The notes beneath the pieces are model-generated. The model saw only the letters and a list, made by a program, of their open reading frames with translations, ran no database searches and was not told where the DNA came from. A stretch of DNA of 14,900 bases from Tannerellaceae bacterium. Lineage in GTDB: Bacteria > Bacteroidota > Bacteroidia > Bacteroidales > Tannerellaceae. The position numbers and the translations under genes are program-made. Positions 1-7,722 of the stretch are shown piece by piece. Each line of letters starts with the position of its first letter. Position 1 is the stretch's first letter. Location: NCBI GenBank assembly GCA_031279915.1, contig JAITHO010000221.1, positions 1-14,900 of the forward strand, given 5' to 3'.

Positions 1-252
1 GTTGTCACGTTACATCGGCCTCTATTTTCGCAGAACGCGCCCGTGGTAACGTTACATCGGCCTCCTATTCCGCAGAACGAGCCGGTTGTAACATTACATT
101 GGCCTCCTTTTCCGCAGAACGAGCCCGTTGTAACATTACATTTCCCTCGATATCCAAAAAACAAGCCCGTTGTAACGTTACATTTCCCTCGATCTCCAAA
201 AAACAAGCCCGTTGTAACGTTACATTTCCCTTCGATTCCGAAAAAGTCGGCT
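1..252. repeat. 42-bp tandem repeat array (six units, open at left edge)
   Basis: Six back-to-back 42-bp units start at 1, 43, 85, 127, 169 and 211. Each begins with GTTGTAACGTTACAT or a close variant. Units 2, 5 and 6 carry the perfect 10-bp palindrome GTAACGTTAC, units 3 and 4 have GTAACATTAC, and unit 1 has GTCACGTTAC. The second half of the unit falls into two types: a TTCCGCAGAACGAGCC type in units 1-3 and a CCAAAAAACAAGCCC type in units 4-5, with unit 6 diverging. The array probably continues to the left of the window. Because 42 is a multiple of three the array reads through as a periodic 14-residue peptide, but nothing else supports coding. Function unknown. Confidence 0.9.
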
Positions 253-264
253 CAGCAAATTAAG

Positions 265-513
265 GTCATTCCGCCTGCCCAAATAGGTCATTCCCGCGAA
301 GGCGGGAATCTCCGATCGAAAAAAGGGGACGATTGTAGTTGTATCATATAAAAACACAGACAATCGTCCCAGCTGTCGATCGGAGATTCCCGCCTTCGCG
401 GGAATGACTTGCTTGGGCAGGCGGAATGACCTGCTTGGGCGGGAATGACCTATTTGGGCAGGCGGAATTACCTGCTTGGGCGGGAATTACCTGCTTGGGC
501 AGGCATAATGACC
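265..513. repeat. Composite inverted-repeat element (GTCATTCCCGC family), left copy
   Basis: A perfect 32-bp inverted repeat pairs 287-318 with 377-408, and an inner 11-bp pair (326-336 with 360-370, GGGACGATTGT/ACAATCGTCCC) would extend the hairpin. Each 32-bp arm also holds its own small hairpin, ATTCCCGC-GAAG-GCGGGAAT. A degenerate GTCATTCC unit lies 22 bp before the left arm, at 265. After the right arm (400-513) come alternating 23- and 18-bp GGAATGACC/GGAATTACC-type modules ending in CTTGGGC, giving a 41-bp composite period. No transposase is seen. It resembles dispersed REP- or MITE-like elements. A related copy lies at 14757-14900. Confidence 0.85.
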
Positions 514-527
514 TTTTGACACATTGA

Positions 528-620
528 CTGCCCGAAGGGCAGGGTGGTGAAGACTAAAGCTAGCTCAATTCAATCCCTTTTGAGACAGAACCACCCCCTG
601 CCCCCTCTAAAGAAGGGGAA
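528..620. other. Short inverted repeats in the upstream intergenic region
   Basis: CTGCCCGAAGGGCAG (528-542) is a perfect 6-bp stem with a 3-nt loop. GGGTGGT (542-548) can pair with ACCACCC (590-596). A further imperfect C-rich/G-rich hairpin lies at about 602-618. There is no convincing U-tract, so a terminator for an upstream gene is possible but unproven. From 621 to about 770 I see no gene or repeat. Confidence 0.45.
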
Positions 621-773
621 TTGATGGCAGCGCTTGCGTTGCTTTTGCCTCAATCAGGGGAAAATGGGCGGAACGTCGGACAGACTTGAAGATATTGCGG
701 ACGGAAGGAAGGGCAGAAGGCGCATCAATACAGGCAAGTAGGATAGTTTGATTCCAAATTCCTATAACATTTC

Positions 774-804
774 TTTCAATTACCAATTTCGTTTCCTACT
801 TTTG
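774..804 (+). promoter_or_regulatory. Bacteroidota-type promoter for the operon
   Basis: TACTTTTG at 797-804 matches the Bacteroidota -7 consensus TAnnTTTG exactly. The -33 region, about 20 bp upstream near 774-777 (TTTC), is a weak match to TTTG. Transcription would start near 811, leaving a leader of about 26 nt before the ATG at 837. No other equally good -7 box was found before any gene in the window, consistent with this being the main operon promoter. I did not search exhaustively by computer. Confidence 0.55.
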
Positions 805-836
805 CGCCACAATTACAAGCAACGATTAAATTTCAA

Positions 837-2360
837 ATGAAAATAACAGAGACGTTATACCACCAACAATTGGAAAAGATTTTACTGGAAGGTGAACAAA
901 TTGAACTTACCGCCGGCACTCGAACTCGGATAGCAGATTGTTACAATTTCCTCAAAGATTTCTCAGCAAACAAGGTCATTTATGGTATTAACACGGGCTT
1001 CGGGCCTATGGCACAGTACCGCGTAGACAATAATTCCTTAGAGGCCTTACAATATAATATCATCCGCAGTCATGCTACCGGAGCCGGCAAACCTCTGCCC
1101 GACCAGTACGTGAGAGCAGCCATGCTGGCCCGCTTGATGACCTTCGCGCAAGCCAAATCGGGAGTGCATCCCGAACTTACAGACCTACTTACGGAGATGA
1201 TAAACCGCGAGATATATCCGCTGGTTCCGGAGCATGGCGGCGTGGGCGCAAGCGGCGATCTGGTGCAGCTGGCTCACATCGCCCTGGCGCTGATTGGCGA
1301 AGGGCAGGTTAAATACAAAGATGAATGGAGGTCGACGGCCGATGTGATGGCCGAACATAAGCTCAAACCTTTACAGATCAGAATACGCGAAGGACTGGCT
1401 CTTGCCAACGGAACCTCAGTGATGGCCGGTATAGGCATGATCAATGCCCTTCATGCCGAACAATTGATGCGGCGATCTATACTTGCATCCGTTTGGATAA
1501 ACGAGATAAGCGGATCGTATGACGATGCCTTCTCGGATGTTCTGAACAACATGAAGCATCACAAAGGACAGCAGCTCATCGCCTCTTTGATGAGATCTGC
1601 AGGAGAGGATAGCTCCTGCCTCCAAAAGCGCGAGAACATGCTATACAACGGCGATAACAATGAAACGGTTTTTAGCCACAAGGTGCAGCCATACTACTCC
1701 CTTCGATGCGTGCCGCAGGTGCTGGGGCCCATCTGGGATGCTGTTGCTAACGCGCAGATGGTAACGCTCAACGAAATCAACTCCGCATGCGATAATCCGG
1801 TGATAGATCCGGATAGCCAAAATATATATCACGGAGGAAACTTCCACGGCGACTATATATCTTATGAGATGGACAAACTGAAGATTGCCATGACCAAGCT
1901 AACCATGCTCACCGAACGGCAGCTGAACTACCTCTGCCACGACCGCGTTAACGGTATCCTGCCGCCCTTCCTGAACATGGGCGTTCTGGGCCTCAACTAC
2001 GGATTGCAGGCTACACAGTTTACCGCAACCTCAACCACCGCCGAATGCCAAACCCTCTCGAACCCCATGTCGATACACAGCATCTCGTGCAACAACGATA
2101 ATCAGGACATAGTCAGCATGGGAACAAACTCGGCGATGATAACCGCCACCGTCATTAATAACGCCTGGGAAGTGATGGCCATACAGTACATTGCGCTTGC
2201 ACAAGCCGTCGACTGCCTCGGCATAGCCTCCAAGCTGGCATCCTCCACCCGACAGGCATACGAGCAAGTGCGGAAGCTAATCCCGACCATCGTTGAAGAT
2301 ACGCCCAAGTTTTGGGATATAGAGATCTTAAAACAGTTTATGATAGACTCAAAATTATAA
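837..2360 (+). CDS. Tyrosine/histidine ammonia-lyase family protein (likely tyrosine ammonia-lyase)
   Basis: This 507-residue protein belongs to the aromatic amino-acid lyase family, whose MIO cofactor forms from an internal Ala-Ser-Gly. That triad is at residues 138-140 in GGVGASGDLVQLAH. Other family residues are the catalytic Tyr49 in VIYGINTGFGPMAQ, Asn191 in the NGTSVM motif, and Tyr287/Arg290 in YYSLRCVPQ. From memory the sequence closely resembles the Flavobacterium johnsoniae tyrosine ammonia-lyase, including the RSH motif (77-79) and a similar length. Such enzymes deaminate tyrosine to 4-coumarate, the aryl starter of flexirubin-type pigments. As first gene of a polyketide-like operon it fits starter supply far better than histidine degradation, since no other hut gene is present. 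Histidine as substrate cannot be excluded from sequence alone. The reductase gene follows after 6 nt. Confidence 0.9.
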   Translation: MKITETLYHQQLEKILLEGEQIELTAGTRTRIADCYNFLKDFSANKVIYGINTGFGPMAQYRVDNNSLEALQYNIIRSHATGAGKPLPDQYVRAAMLARLMTFAQAKSGVHPELTDLLTEMINREIYPLVPEHGGVGASGDLVQLAHIALALIGEGQVKYKDEWRSTADVMAEHKLKPLQIRIREGLALANGTSVMAGIGMINALHAEQLMRRSILASVWINEISGSYDDAFSDVLNNMKHHKGQQLIASLMRSAGEDSSCLQKRENMLYNGDNNETVFSHKVQPYYSLRCVPQVLGPIWDAVANAQMVTLNEINSACDNPVIDPDSQNIYHGGNFHGDYISYEMDKLKIAMTKLTMLTERQLNYLCHDRVNGILPPFLNMGVLGLNYGLQATQFTATSTTAECQTLSNPMSIHSISCNNDNQDIVSMGTNSAMITATVINNAWEVMAIQYIALAQAVDCLGIASKLASSTRQAYEQVRKLIPTIVEDTPKFWDIEILKQFMIDSKL

Positions 2361-2366
2361 GGCGAT

Positions 2367-3095
2367 ATGAAATACGCATTAGTAACCGGAGGATCGCGAG
2401 GCATAGGACGGGCCATCTGCCTGCAGCTTGCCGCCATGCAGTATCCCATTCTGATAAATTACAGATCAAATCATGAGGCGGCTATTGATACTCGCCTCCA
2501 AATAGAATCGAAGGGAGGAAAAGCCGAGCTGCTCTCCTTTGACGCTGCCGACCCTCACTCGGCCGACGATGCCATCGGCCATTGGCAGGATACGCATGAA
2601 GGCGACTCGATTGCCATACTGGTTAACAATGCCGGGATTCGAATGGACAGCATGATGGTGTTCATGCAAAACGAACAATGGCATAAGGTGGTCGATACAA
2701 CATTGAATGGATTCTTCTACGTAACGCGTCGACTGCTGAAAGATATGCTCACCTCGCGCTGGGGACGGATAATAAACATCGCATCGCTCTCAGGACTGAA
2801 AGGACTTCCGGGGCAAACCAACTACTCGGCGGCCAAAGCAGCCCTGATAGGAGCCTCCAAAGCCTTAGCTCTGGAAGTAGCCGCGCGAAAAGTGACCGTC
2901 AACGTAATAGCTCCGGGCTTCATCGAAACAGATATGACCCGCGACCTCGACGAAAAGCAATTAAAACAAATGATTCCAGCCGGACGCTTCGGACAGCCCG
3001 AAGAAGTTGCAGCCCTGGCAGGCTTCCTCGCCTCTAACGAAGCCGCCTACATCACCGGCGAAGTAATCTCCGTGAACGGAGGACTATACACTTAA
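2367..3095 (+). CDS. fabG: 3-oxoacyl-ACP reductase (FabG/ApeQ-like SDR)
   Basis: A 242-residue classical short-chain dehydrogenase. The Rossmann nucleotide motif TGGSRGIG is at 7-14, NNAG at 87-90, and the active-site residues are Ser140, Tyr153 and Lys157 in the usual YxxxK arrangement with FabG spacing. The end, ITGEVISVNGGLYT, is typical of FabG. It would reduce the 3-oxoacyl-ACP made by the neighbouring ketosynthases to 3-hydroxyacyl-ACP with NADPH, giving the substrate for dehydration. It lies 6 nt after the ammonia-lyase and 15 nt before a ketosynthase, so it is probably the pathway-dedicated reductase and not the housekeeping FabG. The symbol denotes the family. Confidence 0.9.
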   Translation: MKYALVTGGSRGIGRAICLQLAAMQYPILINYRSNHEAAIDTRLQIESKGGKAELLSFDAADPHSADDAIGHWQDTHEGDSIAILVNNAGIRMDSMMVFMQNEQWHKVVDTTLNGFFYVTRRLLKDMLTSRWGRIINIASLSGLKGLPGQTNYSAAKAALIGASKALALEVAARKVTVNVIAPGFIETDMTRDLDEKQLKQMIPAGRFGQPEEVAALAGFLASNEAAYITGEVISVNGGLYT

Positions 3096-3110
3096 AAAAA
3101 AGATAATAAC

Positions 3111-4337
3111 ATGAAACGAAGAGTAGTTGTAACCGGCATAGGTATATACTCCTGCATAGGGAAAGATCTTGCCGAAGTAACGCAGTCACTGTATGAAGGC
3201 CGATCGGGCATTGGAATCGAACCGCAACGTAAGTCCTACGGCTATCGCTCGCCTCTCACCGGCCTTATCGAACGTCCGTCGCTAAAAGGAATGCTCGACC
3301 GACGCCTCCGCATCTGCCTCGCCGAAGAGGGTGAATATGCCTACATGGCAACCTTAGAAGCAATGCTAACGGCAGGAATCGAACCCGAATTTCCGGACTA
3401 TAATGAGATGGGGATTTTCTATGGAAACGATTCGTCGGCTAAGGCAGTAATAGAAGCTCATAATACAATGGTATCGAAGAAAGACACCACGCTCCTGGGC
3501 TCGGGCGCAATATTCCAGTCGATGAACTCCACCGTAACGATGAACCTATCCACCATATTCCGTTTGCGAGGAGTGAACATGACCGTAAGCGCCGCCTGCG
3601 CCAGCGGATCGCATGCCATCGGACTTGGATACCTTTTCATCAAGCAAGGACTGCAAAACATTATTCTTTGCGGCGGAGCACAAGAAACCAACTACTACTC
3701 TATGGGCAGCTTCGATGCCTTAAGCGCATTTTCGACCCGCGTGGAGGATCCCGCCAAAGCCTCACGCCCCTTCGACATATCTCGCGACGGATTGATTCCA
3801 AGCGGAGGAGCAGCGAGCCTTATTCTCGAAGACTACGACCATGCCATGCGACGGGGAGCCACCATCTTTGCCGAAATAGCAGGCTACGGATTTTCGTCGA
3901 ACGGAAGGCATATCTCGCAGGCAAGCGATGAAGGTTCGCTAACAGCTATGATCCGAGCCTTAGACGATGCCAGAACCTCGCCGGCCGACATCGACTACGT
4001 GAATGCGCATGCTACATCTACTCCGCAGGGAGATGCCTTCGAAGCCATAGCATTGCACCGTCTGTTTGGACCAAATTGCCCCCCGATAAGCTCCACTAAG
4101 TCGATGACGGGACACGAGTGCTGGATGGCCGGAGCAAGCGAAATTGTTTACTCCATACTGATGATGCAACGCTCCTTCATCGCTCCCAATATCAACTTTG
4201 AGCAGCCCGACGAATACTCCGCAGAGCTGAACATTGCCACAAGTACAATAGAAACAGAACTGAATCTGATACTGTCGAACTCCTTTGGCTTCGGAGGAAC
4301 CAACAGCGCATTAGTGATAAAGAAATATCATTCGTAA
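3111..4337 (+). CDS. Beta-ketoacyl-ACP synthase (KAS I/II-like), catalytically complete
   Basis: A 408-residue thiolase-fold ketosynthase. The nucleophile Cys163 lies in SAACASGSHAIG, the first His is His300 in NAHATSTPQGD, Lys330 precedes TGH, and the second His is His335. The glycine-rich FGFGGTNSA is near the C-terminus. Cys163 has the same numbering as in E. coli FabB as I recall it, and the SACASG context is closer to FabB than to FabF. Two differences from the usual pattern are visible: NAHATSTP in place of HGTSTP, and TGHECWMAGASE in place of TGHxLGAAG. It would catalyse decarboxylative Claisen condensation with malonyl-ACP. It is followed after 15 nt by an ACP gene, a natural partner. 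Confidence 0.9.
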   Translation: MKRRVVVTGIGIYSCIGKDLAEVTQSLYEGRSGIGIEPQRKSYGYRSPLTGLIERPSLKGMLDRRLRICLAEEGEYAYMATLEAMLTAGIEPEFPDYNEMGIFYGNDSSAKAVIEAHNTMVSKKDTTLLGSGAIFQSMNSTVTMNLSTIFRLRGVNMTVSAACASGSHAIGLGYLFIKQGLQNIILCGGAQETNYYSMGSFDALSAFSTRVEDPAKASRPFDISRDGLIPSGGAASLILEDYDHAMRRGATIFAEIAGYGFSSNGRHISQASDEGSLTAMIRALDDARTSPADIDYVNAHATSTPQGDAFEAIALHRLFGPNCPPISSTKSMTGHECWMAGASEIVYSILMMQRSFIAPNINFEQPDEYSAELNIATSTIETELNLILSNSFGFGGTNSALVIKKYHS

Positions 4338-4352
4338 ACAATAATATATTCC

Positions 4353-4604
4353 ATGAATAGAGAGCATATAGAAGAAACGGTAAAACAATTTTTGATTGAA
4401 GAAATAGAAGTTGACGAAGCAGCAATCAAGCCGGAGGCTTTACTCAAGGATGATCTGGGAATAGATAGCCTCGACTTCGTCGACATAGTCGTAATCGTTG
4501 AACGCAACTTTGGATTCAAGATCAAGCCCGAGGAAATGGCCGAAGTGCATACCCTCTGTAACTTTTACGATTACATAGAATCCAGAACCGCCGCCAAAGA
4601 CTAA
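4353..4604 (+). CDS. Acyl carrier protein (first of two)
   Basis: An 83-residue acidic helical protein with the phosphopantetheine attachment motif GIDSL; the modified serine is Ser39. The length and the DSLDFVDIVV pattern of helix II are typical of a stand-alone ACP. It would carry the growing chain as a thioester between the ketosynthases, reductase and dehydratase of the operon. It sits between a ketosynthase and the methyltransferase. No phosphopantetheinyl transferase is in the window, so activation must rely on one encoded elsewhere. It differs clearly from the second ACP at 8369, so the two may serve different steps, such as starter loading and elongation; that division is inference. 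Confidence 0.93.
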   Translation: MNREHIEETVKQFLIEEIEVDEAAIKPEALLKDDLGIDSLDFVDIVVIVERNFGFKIKPEEMAEVHTLCNFYDYIESRTAAKD

Positions 4605-4614
4605 CTTACGCGCC

Positions 4615-5715
4615 ATGAAATTGTTCCCCGCATTAGAAAAGAAATACTCCGCAGAAAGCCGATCGGCCCTCGACGCTCTGCGAGCTGCCCACGAAATTGC
4701 CTTCGGCCCGATAGTATTCCAGGTATCGCGACTGATGGTTAAGTTCGGCATACTGCAAATGCTGCTCGATTCGGAAAAAGGGATGAGCCTTGCAGAAATA
4801 GCTGCAGAGGCCAAGCTCTCAGTTTATGCGGCTCAGGTGCTGCTCGAATCTGCGCTAACCACAGGCATAGTGTTGTGCAAGGAAGATAGGTTCGAGATCT
4901 CAAAAACGGGATGGTTTCTGCTTAACGATCCGCTGGTCAGGGTGAACATGGACTTCAATCACGACGTTAACTACCTGGGATGGTTCCGCCTCGAGGAAGC
5001 TTTGCGAAACGGAAAGCCCGAAGGCCTCAGAGTGTTCGGCTCCTGGAGCACCATTTACGAAGGCTTATCAAGCTTGCCGGAAAAGGTGCAGCAGAGTTGG
5101 TTCGCCTTCGATCATTACTATTCAGACAGCTCCTTTGCCGAAGCCCTCGAAATAGTATTCAGCAACAAACCGGAAAGCCTGCTCGACGTTGGAGGCAACA
5201 CCGGTCGCTGGGCGATGCAGTGCACGGCTCACGATCCCGACGTTAAAGTAACCGTCATGGATCTTCCTCAGCAATTGGAGCTCATGAAGCGGCAGATAGC
5301 CGGATCTGAAGGCGCATCGCGCATCTACGGCTATGCGGCAAACTTGCTCGACAATAGCGTGGCCTTTCCTTTGGGATATGATGCGATATGGATGAGCCAA
5401 TTCCTCGATTGTTTCTCGGAAGAGGAAGCAACAAGCATACTCACTCGCGCAGCGGCCTCCATGAGCGATCACAGTCTACTTTATATTATGGAAACCTGCT
5501 GGGACAGACAGAAGTTCGACGCCGCTGCATTTTGTCTCGCACAAATTAGCCTCTACTTCACCGCCATGGCCAATGGAAACAGCAAGATGTATCACTCCGA
5601 CGACCTCCTGCGATGCATAAAGGCAGCAGGATTGCAGCCAGAGCACATTCACGACGGCTTAGGGAAAGGGCATTCTCTCATCATTTGCAGAAAAACTTCG
5701 GATGCGGAGCGCTGA
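4615..5715 (+). CDS. SAM-dependent methyltransferase, OMT family 2-like
   Basis: 366 residues in a two-part architecture. The N-terminal helical/winged-helix dimerisation region (about 20-110) contains the GILQMLLDSEKGMSLAEIAA pattern typical of plant-like and CrtF-like O-methyltransferases. The Rossmann methyltransferase domain (about 185-366) has SAM motif I, LLDVGGNTG, at 189-197 and MDLP at 215-218. Where these enzymes usually have a catalytic His-Asp-Trp motif (LHDW), this protein reads SQFLDCF (261-267), so the classical base His is absent. Head groups of known aryl polyenes and flexirubins carry ring methyls, so C-methylation of the hydroxyphenyl head is a reasonable hypothesis. Direct evidence for O- versus C-methylation is lacking. 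Its last 14 nt overlap the next gene. Confidence 0.75.
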   Translation: MKLFPALEKKYSAESRSALDALRAAHEIAFGPIVFQVSRLMVKFGILQMLLDSEKGMSLAEIAAEAKLSVYAAQVLLESALTTGIVLCKEDRFEISKTGWFLLNDPLVRVNMDFNHDVNYLGWFRLEEALRNGKPEGLRVFGSWSTIYEGLSSLPEKVQQSWFAFDHYYSDSSFAEALEIVFSNKPESLLDVGGNTGRWAMQCTAHDPDVKVTVMDLPQQLELMKRQIAGSEGASRIYGYAANLLDNSVAFPLGYDAIWMSQFLDCFSEEEATSILTRAAASMSDHSLLYIMETCWDRQKFDAAAFCLAQISLYFTAMANGNSKMYHSDDLLRCIKAAGLQPEHIHDGLGKGHSLIICRKTSDAER

Positions 5716-6142
5716 CGACATCAATGTTCTTGATTTGCTCCCGCAGCAGCCGCCATTCGTTATGCTCGACCGGATGCATCGATCGGACAAAGTCGTCACG
5801 CTAACCTCGCTGCTGGTGCGTAGCGATAACTTCTTTCTCCAAGACGGTAAGCTGAGCGAAGCCGGACTGTTGGAGAACATGGCTCAAACATGCGCTGCAC
5901 GGATGGGATACATCAGCCTTGAGCTGGAAGGAGGATGCGTCAAACTTGGCTTCATTGGCTCTATGCGCAACATGAATATTCTGCGATTGCCGGAAGTGGG
6001 CGAAGAGATAATGACCGAAGCGACCGTTCTCGAAGAAGTTTTCCAAATGACACTCGTGAACATGAAAGTAAGTACCGCAACGGGAGAAATCATTGCCGAA
6101 GGCGAAATGAAAATATCTCTCACTGATATACCTGCAAGCTGA
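5702..6142 (+). CDS. Hotdog dehydratase-like protein (ApeP/FabZ-like) lacking the catalytic His
   Basis: 146 residues. The LLPQQPPFVMLDRM segment (12-25) matches the entry of FabZ-type hotdog proteins (LPHRYPFLLVDRV), and LLENMAQTCAA (56-66) matches the central helix bearing the catalytic acid; Glu58 aligns with the FabZ Glu. The FabZ catalytic His, in GHFPxxP fourteen residues before that Glu, is missing: the aligned stretch reads NFFLQDGKLSEAG with no His. This fits ApeP-like dehydratase partners of APE clusters. A second hotdog domain at 13395 has the His. The gene overlaps the end of the methyltransferase by 14 nt and its stop overlaps the next start (TGATG), implying translational coupling. 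Confidence 0.72.
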   Translation: MRSADDINVLDLLPQQPPFVMLDRMHRSDKVVTLTSLLVRSDNFFLQDGKLSEAGLLENMAQTCAARMGYISLELEGGCVKLGFIGSMRNMNILRLPEVGEEIMTEATVLEEVFQMTLVNMKVSTATGEIIAEGEMKISLTDIPAS

Positions 6143-6576
6143 TGAGCAATAAGGCGACCGTCCATCTTGCTGCCTCCAAAGAGATCTGTATACGATTCAG
6201 CGAAGTAGATTCGATGGGATTTGTGTGGCACGGTTCGTATGCTCTGTATTTTGAGGATGCCCGCGAAACCTTTGGGGCGATGTACGGCATATCTTATCTC
6301 GACATCTTCAATAATGGCTACTACGCTCCGCTTGTTGATCTCGCCTTTTCGTTTAAGCAACCTTTATCTTACGGCAAGAAGGCTATCGTTACTGCAAGCT
6401 TTCGCAACACTCCGGCGGCAAAAATCCTCTTCGATTACGAGATTAAGAAGGTTGACGACGGAACGCTTATCGCTACGGGATCGTCCGTTCAAGTATTTCT
6501 TGATCACGAATACCGTTTAGTATGGACTTTGCCTCCGTTCTTTGCAGAATGGAAACGGAAACACAATCTGCTATGA
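6142..6576 (+). CDS. Acyl-CoA/ACP thioesterase, 4-hydroxybenzoyl-CoA thioesterase (YbgC) family
   Basis: 144-residue single hotdog protein. The N-terminal motif IRFSEVDSMGFVWHGSYALYF has Asp23 and His30 at the seven-residue spacing of the YbgC catalytic Asp and His, followed by the conserved YFEDAR. The C-terminal half has the expected beta strands (FDYEIKK, GSSVQVFLD). The family hydrolyses acyl-CoA or acyl-ACP thioesters, so it may release the finished chain or edit stalled chains on ACP. The start ATG shares a base with the preceding stop and the stop TGA overlaps the next ATG at 6573. Homologues are usual in APE and flexirubin loci. Its precise substrate is unknown. Confidence 0.82.
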   Translation: MSNKATVHLAASKEICIRFSEVDSMGFVWHGSYALYFEDARETFGAMYGISYLDIFNNGYYAPLVDLAFSFKQPLSYGKKAIVTASFRNTPAAKILFDYEIKKVDDGTLIATGSSVQVFLDHEYRLVWTLPPFFAEWKRKHNLL

Positions 6577-7712
6577 TATCTTGGATGGGCGATAGCATTG
6601 TTTCTCCTTTAGGATTTACGTCGGAGGAAAATTATCAGGCGGCGAAGGGCCAGCGTTCGGCTGTTGCACTGCATTCGTGCGAAGGCCTTGCAGAGCCGTA
6701 TCATGCTGCTATCATTGACAAGGATGCTCTGGCAAGGGCTTTCGAAGGACGATGCGAATCTCCCAAAGGCCTCACTCCGCTTGAGCAGGCTGCCATACTG
6801 TCGATAAAGCTGGCGGCGGAAGGAAGCGGAATCTGCTTGGATTCTTCTAAGACGCTTTTCGTGTTCTCTTCAACAAAGGGGAACATTGAGCTGCTCGACG
6901 CTCCTGCCGGATCTTATGAGCGCGAAAAGCTTTACCTCTGGCATACGGCCGCTCTGATCGCGCGATGGTTTGGCAATCCTAACGAGCCGATCGTTGTATC
7001 GAATGCCTGCGTATCGGGAGCTTGCGCGCAGATCGTTGCCATGAGAATGATTGAGGCAGGAAGATATGAGACGGCCGTTGTGACCGGAGCTGATATGGCT
7101 TCACGCTTTGTCGTATCCGGATTCCAATCGCTTAAGGCTCTCGCTGCGGGACAGTGCCGTCCGTTCGATGTAAATAGATCGGGACTGAATTTGGGCGAGG
7201 CAGCGGCTACCATAATATATAGGAAACATAATGGAAGTACCGAATCTTCTTCCCAAATAAGCCTCCTTGCGGGAAGTATTCGCAACGACGCTAACCATAT
7301 ATCAGGACCGTCGCGCACTGCCGAGGGCGCTTTTCTGGCTTTGAATGATATACTGGTGCATGCCGCGAAGGAAGACATCGCTTTTGTGTGCGCTCACGGG
7401 ACGGCTACTCCATACAACGATAGAATGGAAACCATCGCTCTCAGACGAGCCGGACTTGACGGAATACCAACCAACAGTCTCAAGGGCTGCTTTGGACATA
7501 CGCTTGGGGCGGCAGGAACGTTGGAGAGCATTATCTCCGTATGGGCTTTGCGGGAAGGGATTGCGCTAGGTACTTGCGGCTTTGAGGTGGAGGATCCTGA
7601 TTGCGCCCTGCCTGTTTCGGCGAATAATATTGCCGCCAACGGATCGTACTTCCTCAAGATGCTTTCGGGATTCGGAGGAAGCAATGCGGCCTTGTTGTTT
7701 TCTAAACCATAA
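6573..7712 (+). CDS. Beta-ketoacyl synthase, compact, catalytically complete
   Basis: With the ATG at 6573, which overlaps the preceding stop as ATGA, the protein has 379 residues and begins directly at the first strand (MISWMGDSIVSPLG). An upstream in-frame ATG at 6522 would add 17 residues inside the previous gene and looks less likely. Cys146 in SNACVSGAC, His275 in CAHGTATPYND, Lys304 and His309 in CFGHTLGAAG form a full triad, and SGFGGSNAAL is near the C-terminus. It is shorter than the other two complete ketosynthases. It is probably an elongating or starter-condensing enzyme of the pathway; which step cannot be told from sequence. It is followed after 10 nt by the half-length ketosynthase-like gene. 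Confidence 0.87.
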   Translation: MISWMGDSIVSPLGFTSEENYQAAKGQRSAVALHSCEGLAEPYHAAIIDKDALARAFEGRCESPKGLTPLEQAAILSIKLAAEGSGICLDSSKTLFVFSSTKGNIELLDAPAGSYEREKLYLWHTAALIARWFGNPNEPIVVSNACVSGACAQIVAMRMIEAGRYETAVVTGADMASRFVVSGFQSLKALAAGQCRPFDVNRSGLNLGEAAATIIYRKHNGSTESSSQISLLAGSIRNDANHISGPSRTAEGAFLALNDILVHAAKEDIAFVCAHGTATPYNDRMETIALRRAGLDGIPTNSLKGCFGHTLGAAGTLESIISVWALREGIALGTCGFEVEDPDCALPVSANNIAANGSYFLKMLSGFGGSNAALLFSKP

Positions 7713-7722
7713 AGCTATTGCA

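Noticed and set aside
43..351. 102-residue open frame with a 14-residue periodic sequence
   Set aside because: It is the read-through of the 42-bp tandem array and then runs into the inverted-repeat element. It has no leader or start signal and no family resemblance. The frame is open only because 42 is divisible by three.
837..2360. Histidine utilisation (HutH) operon
   Set aside because: None of the other hut genes is adjacent, and the downstream genes are all polyketide-like or envelope related.
6522..6572. Upstream start for the second ketosynthase
   Set aside because: It would add 17 residues that do not match the family and lie inside the thioesterase gene. The ATGA overlap at 6573 gives a natural start.
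7582..7722. Upstream start for the half-length ketosynthase-like gene
   Set aside because: It would overlap the preceding ketosynthase by 131 nt, and the extra 47 residues have no ketosynthase character.
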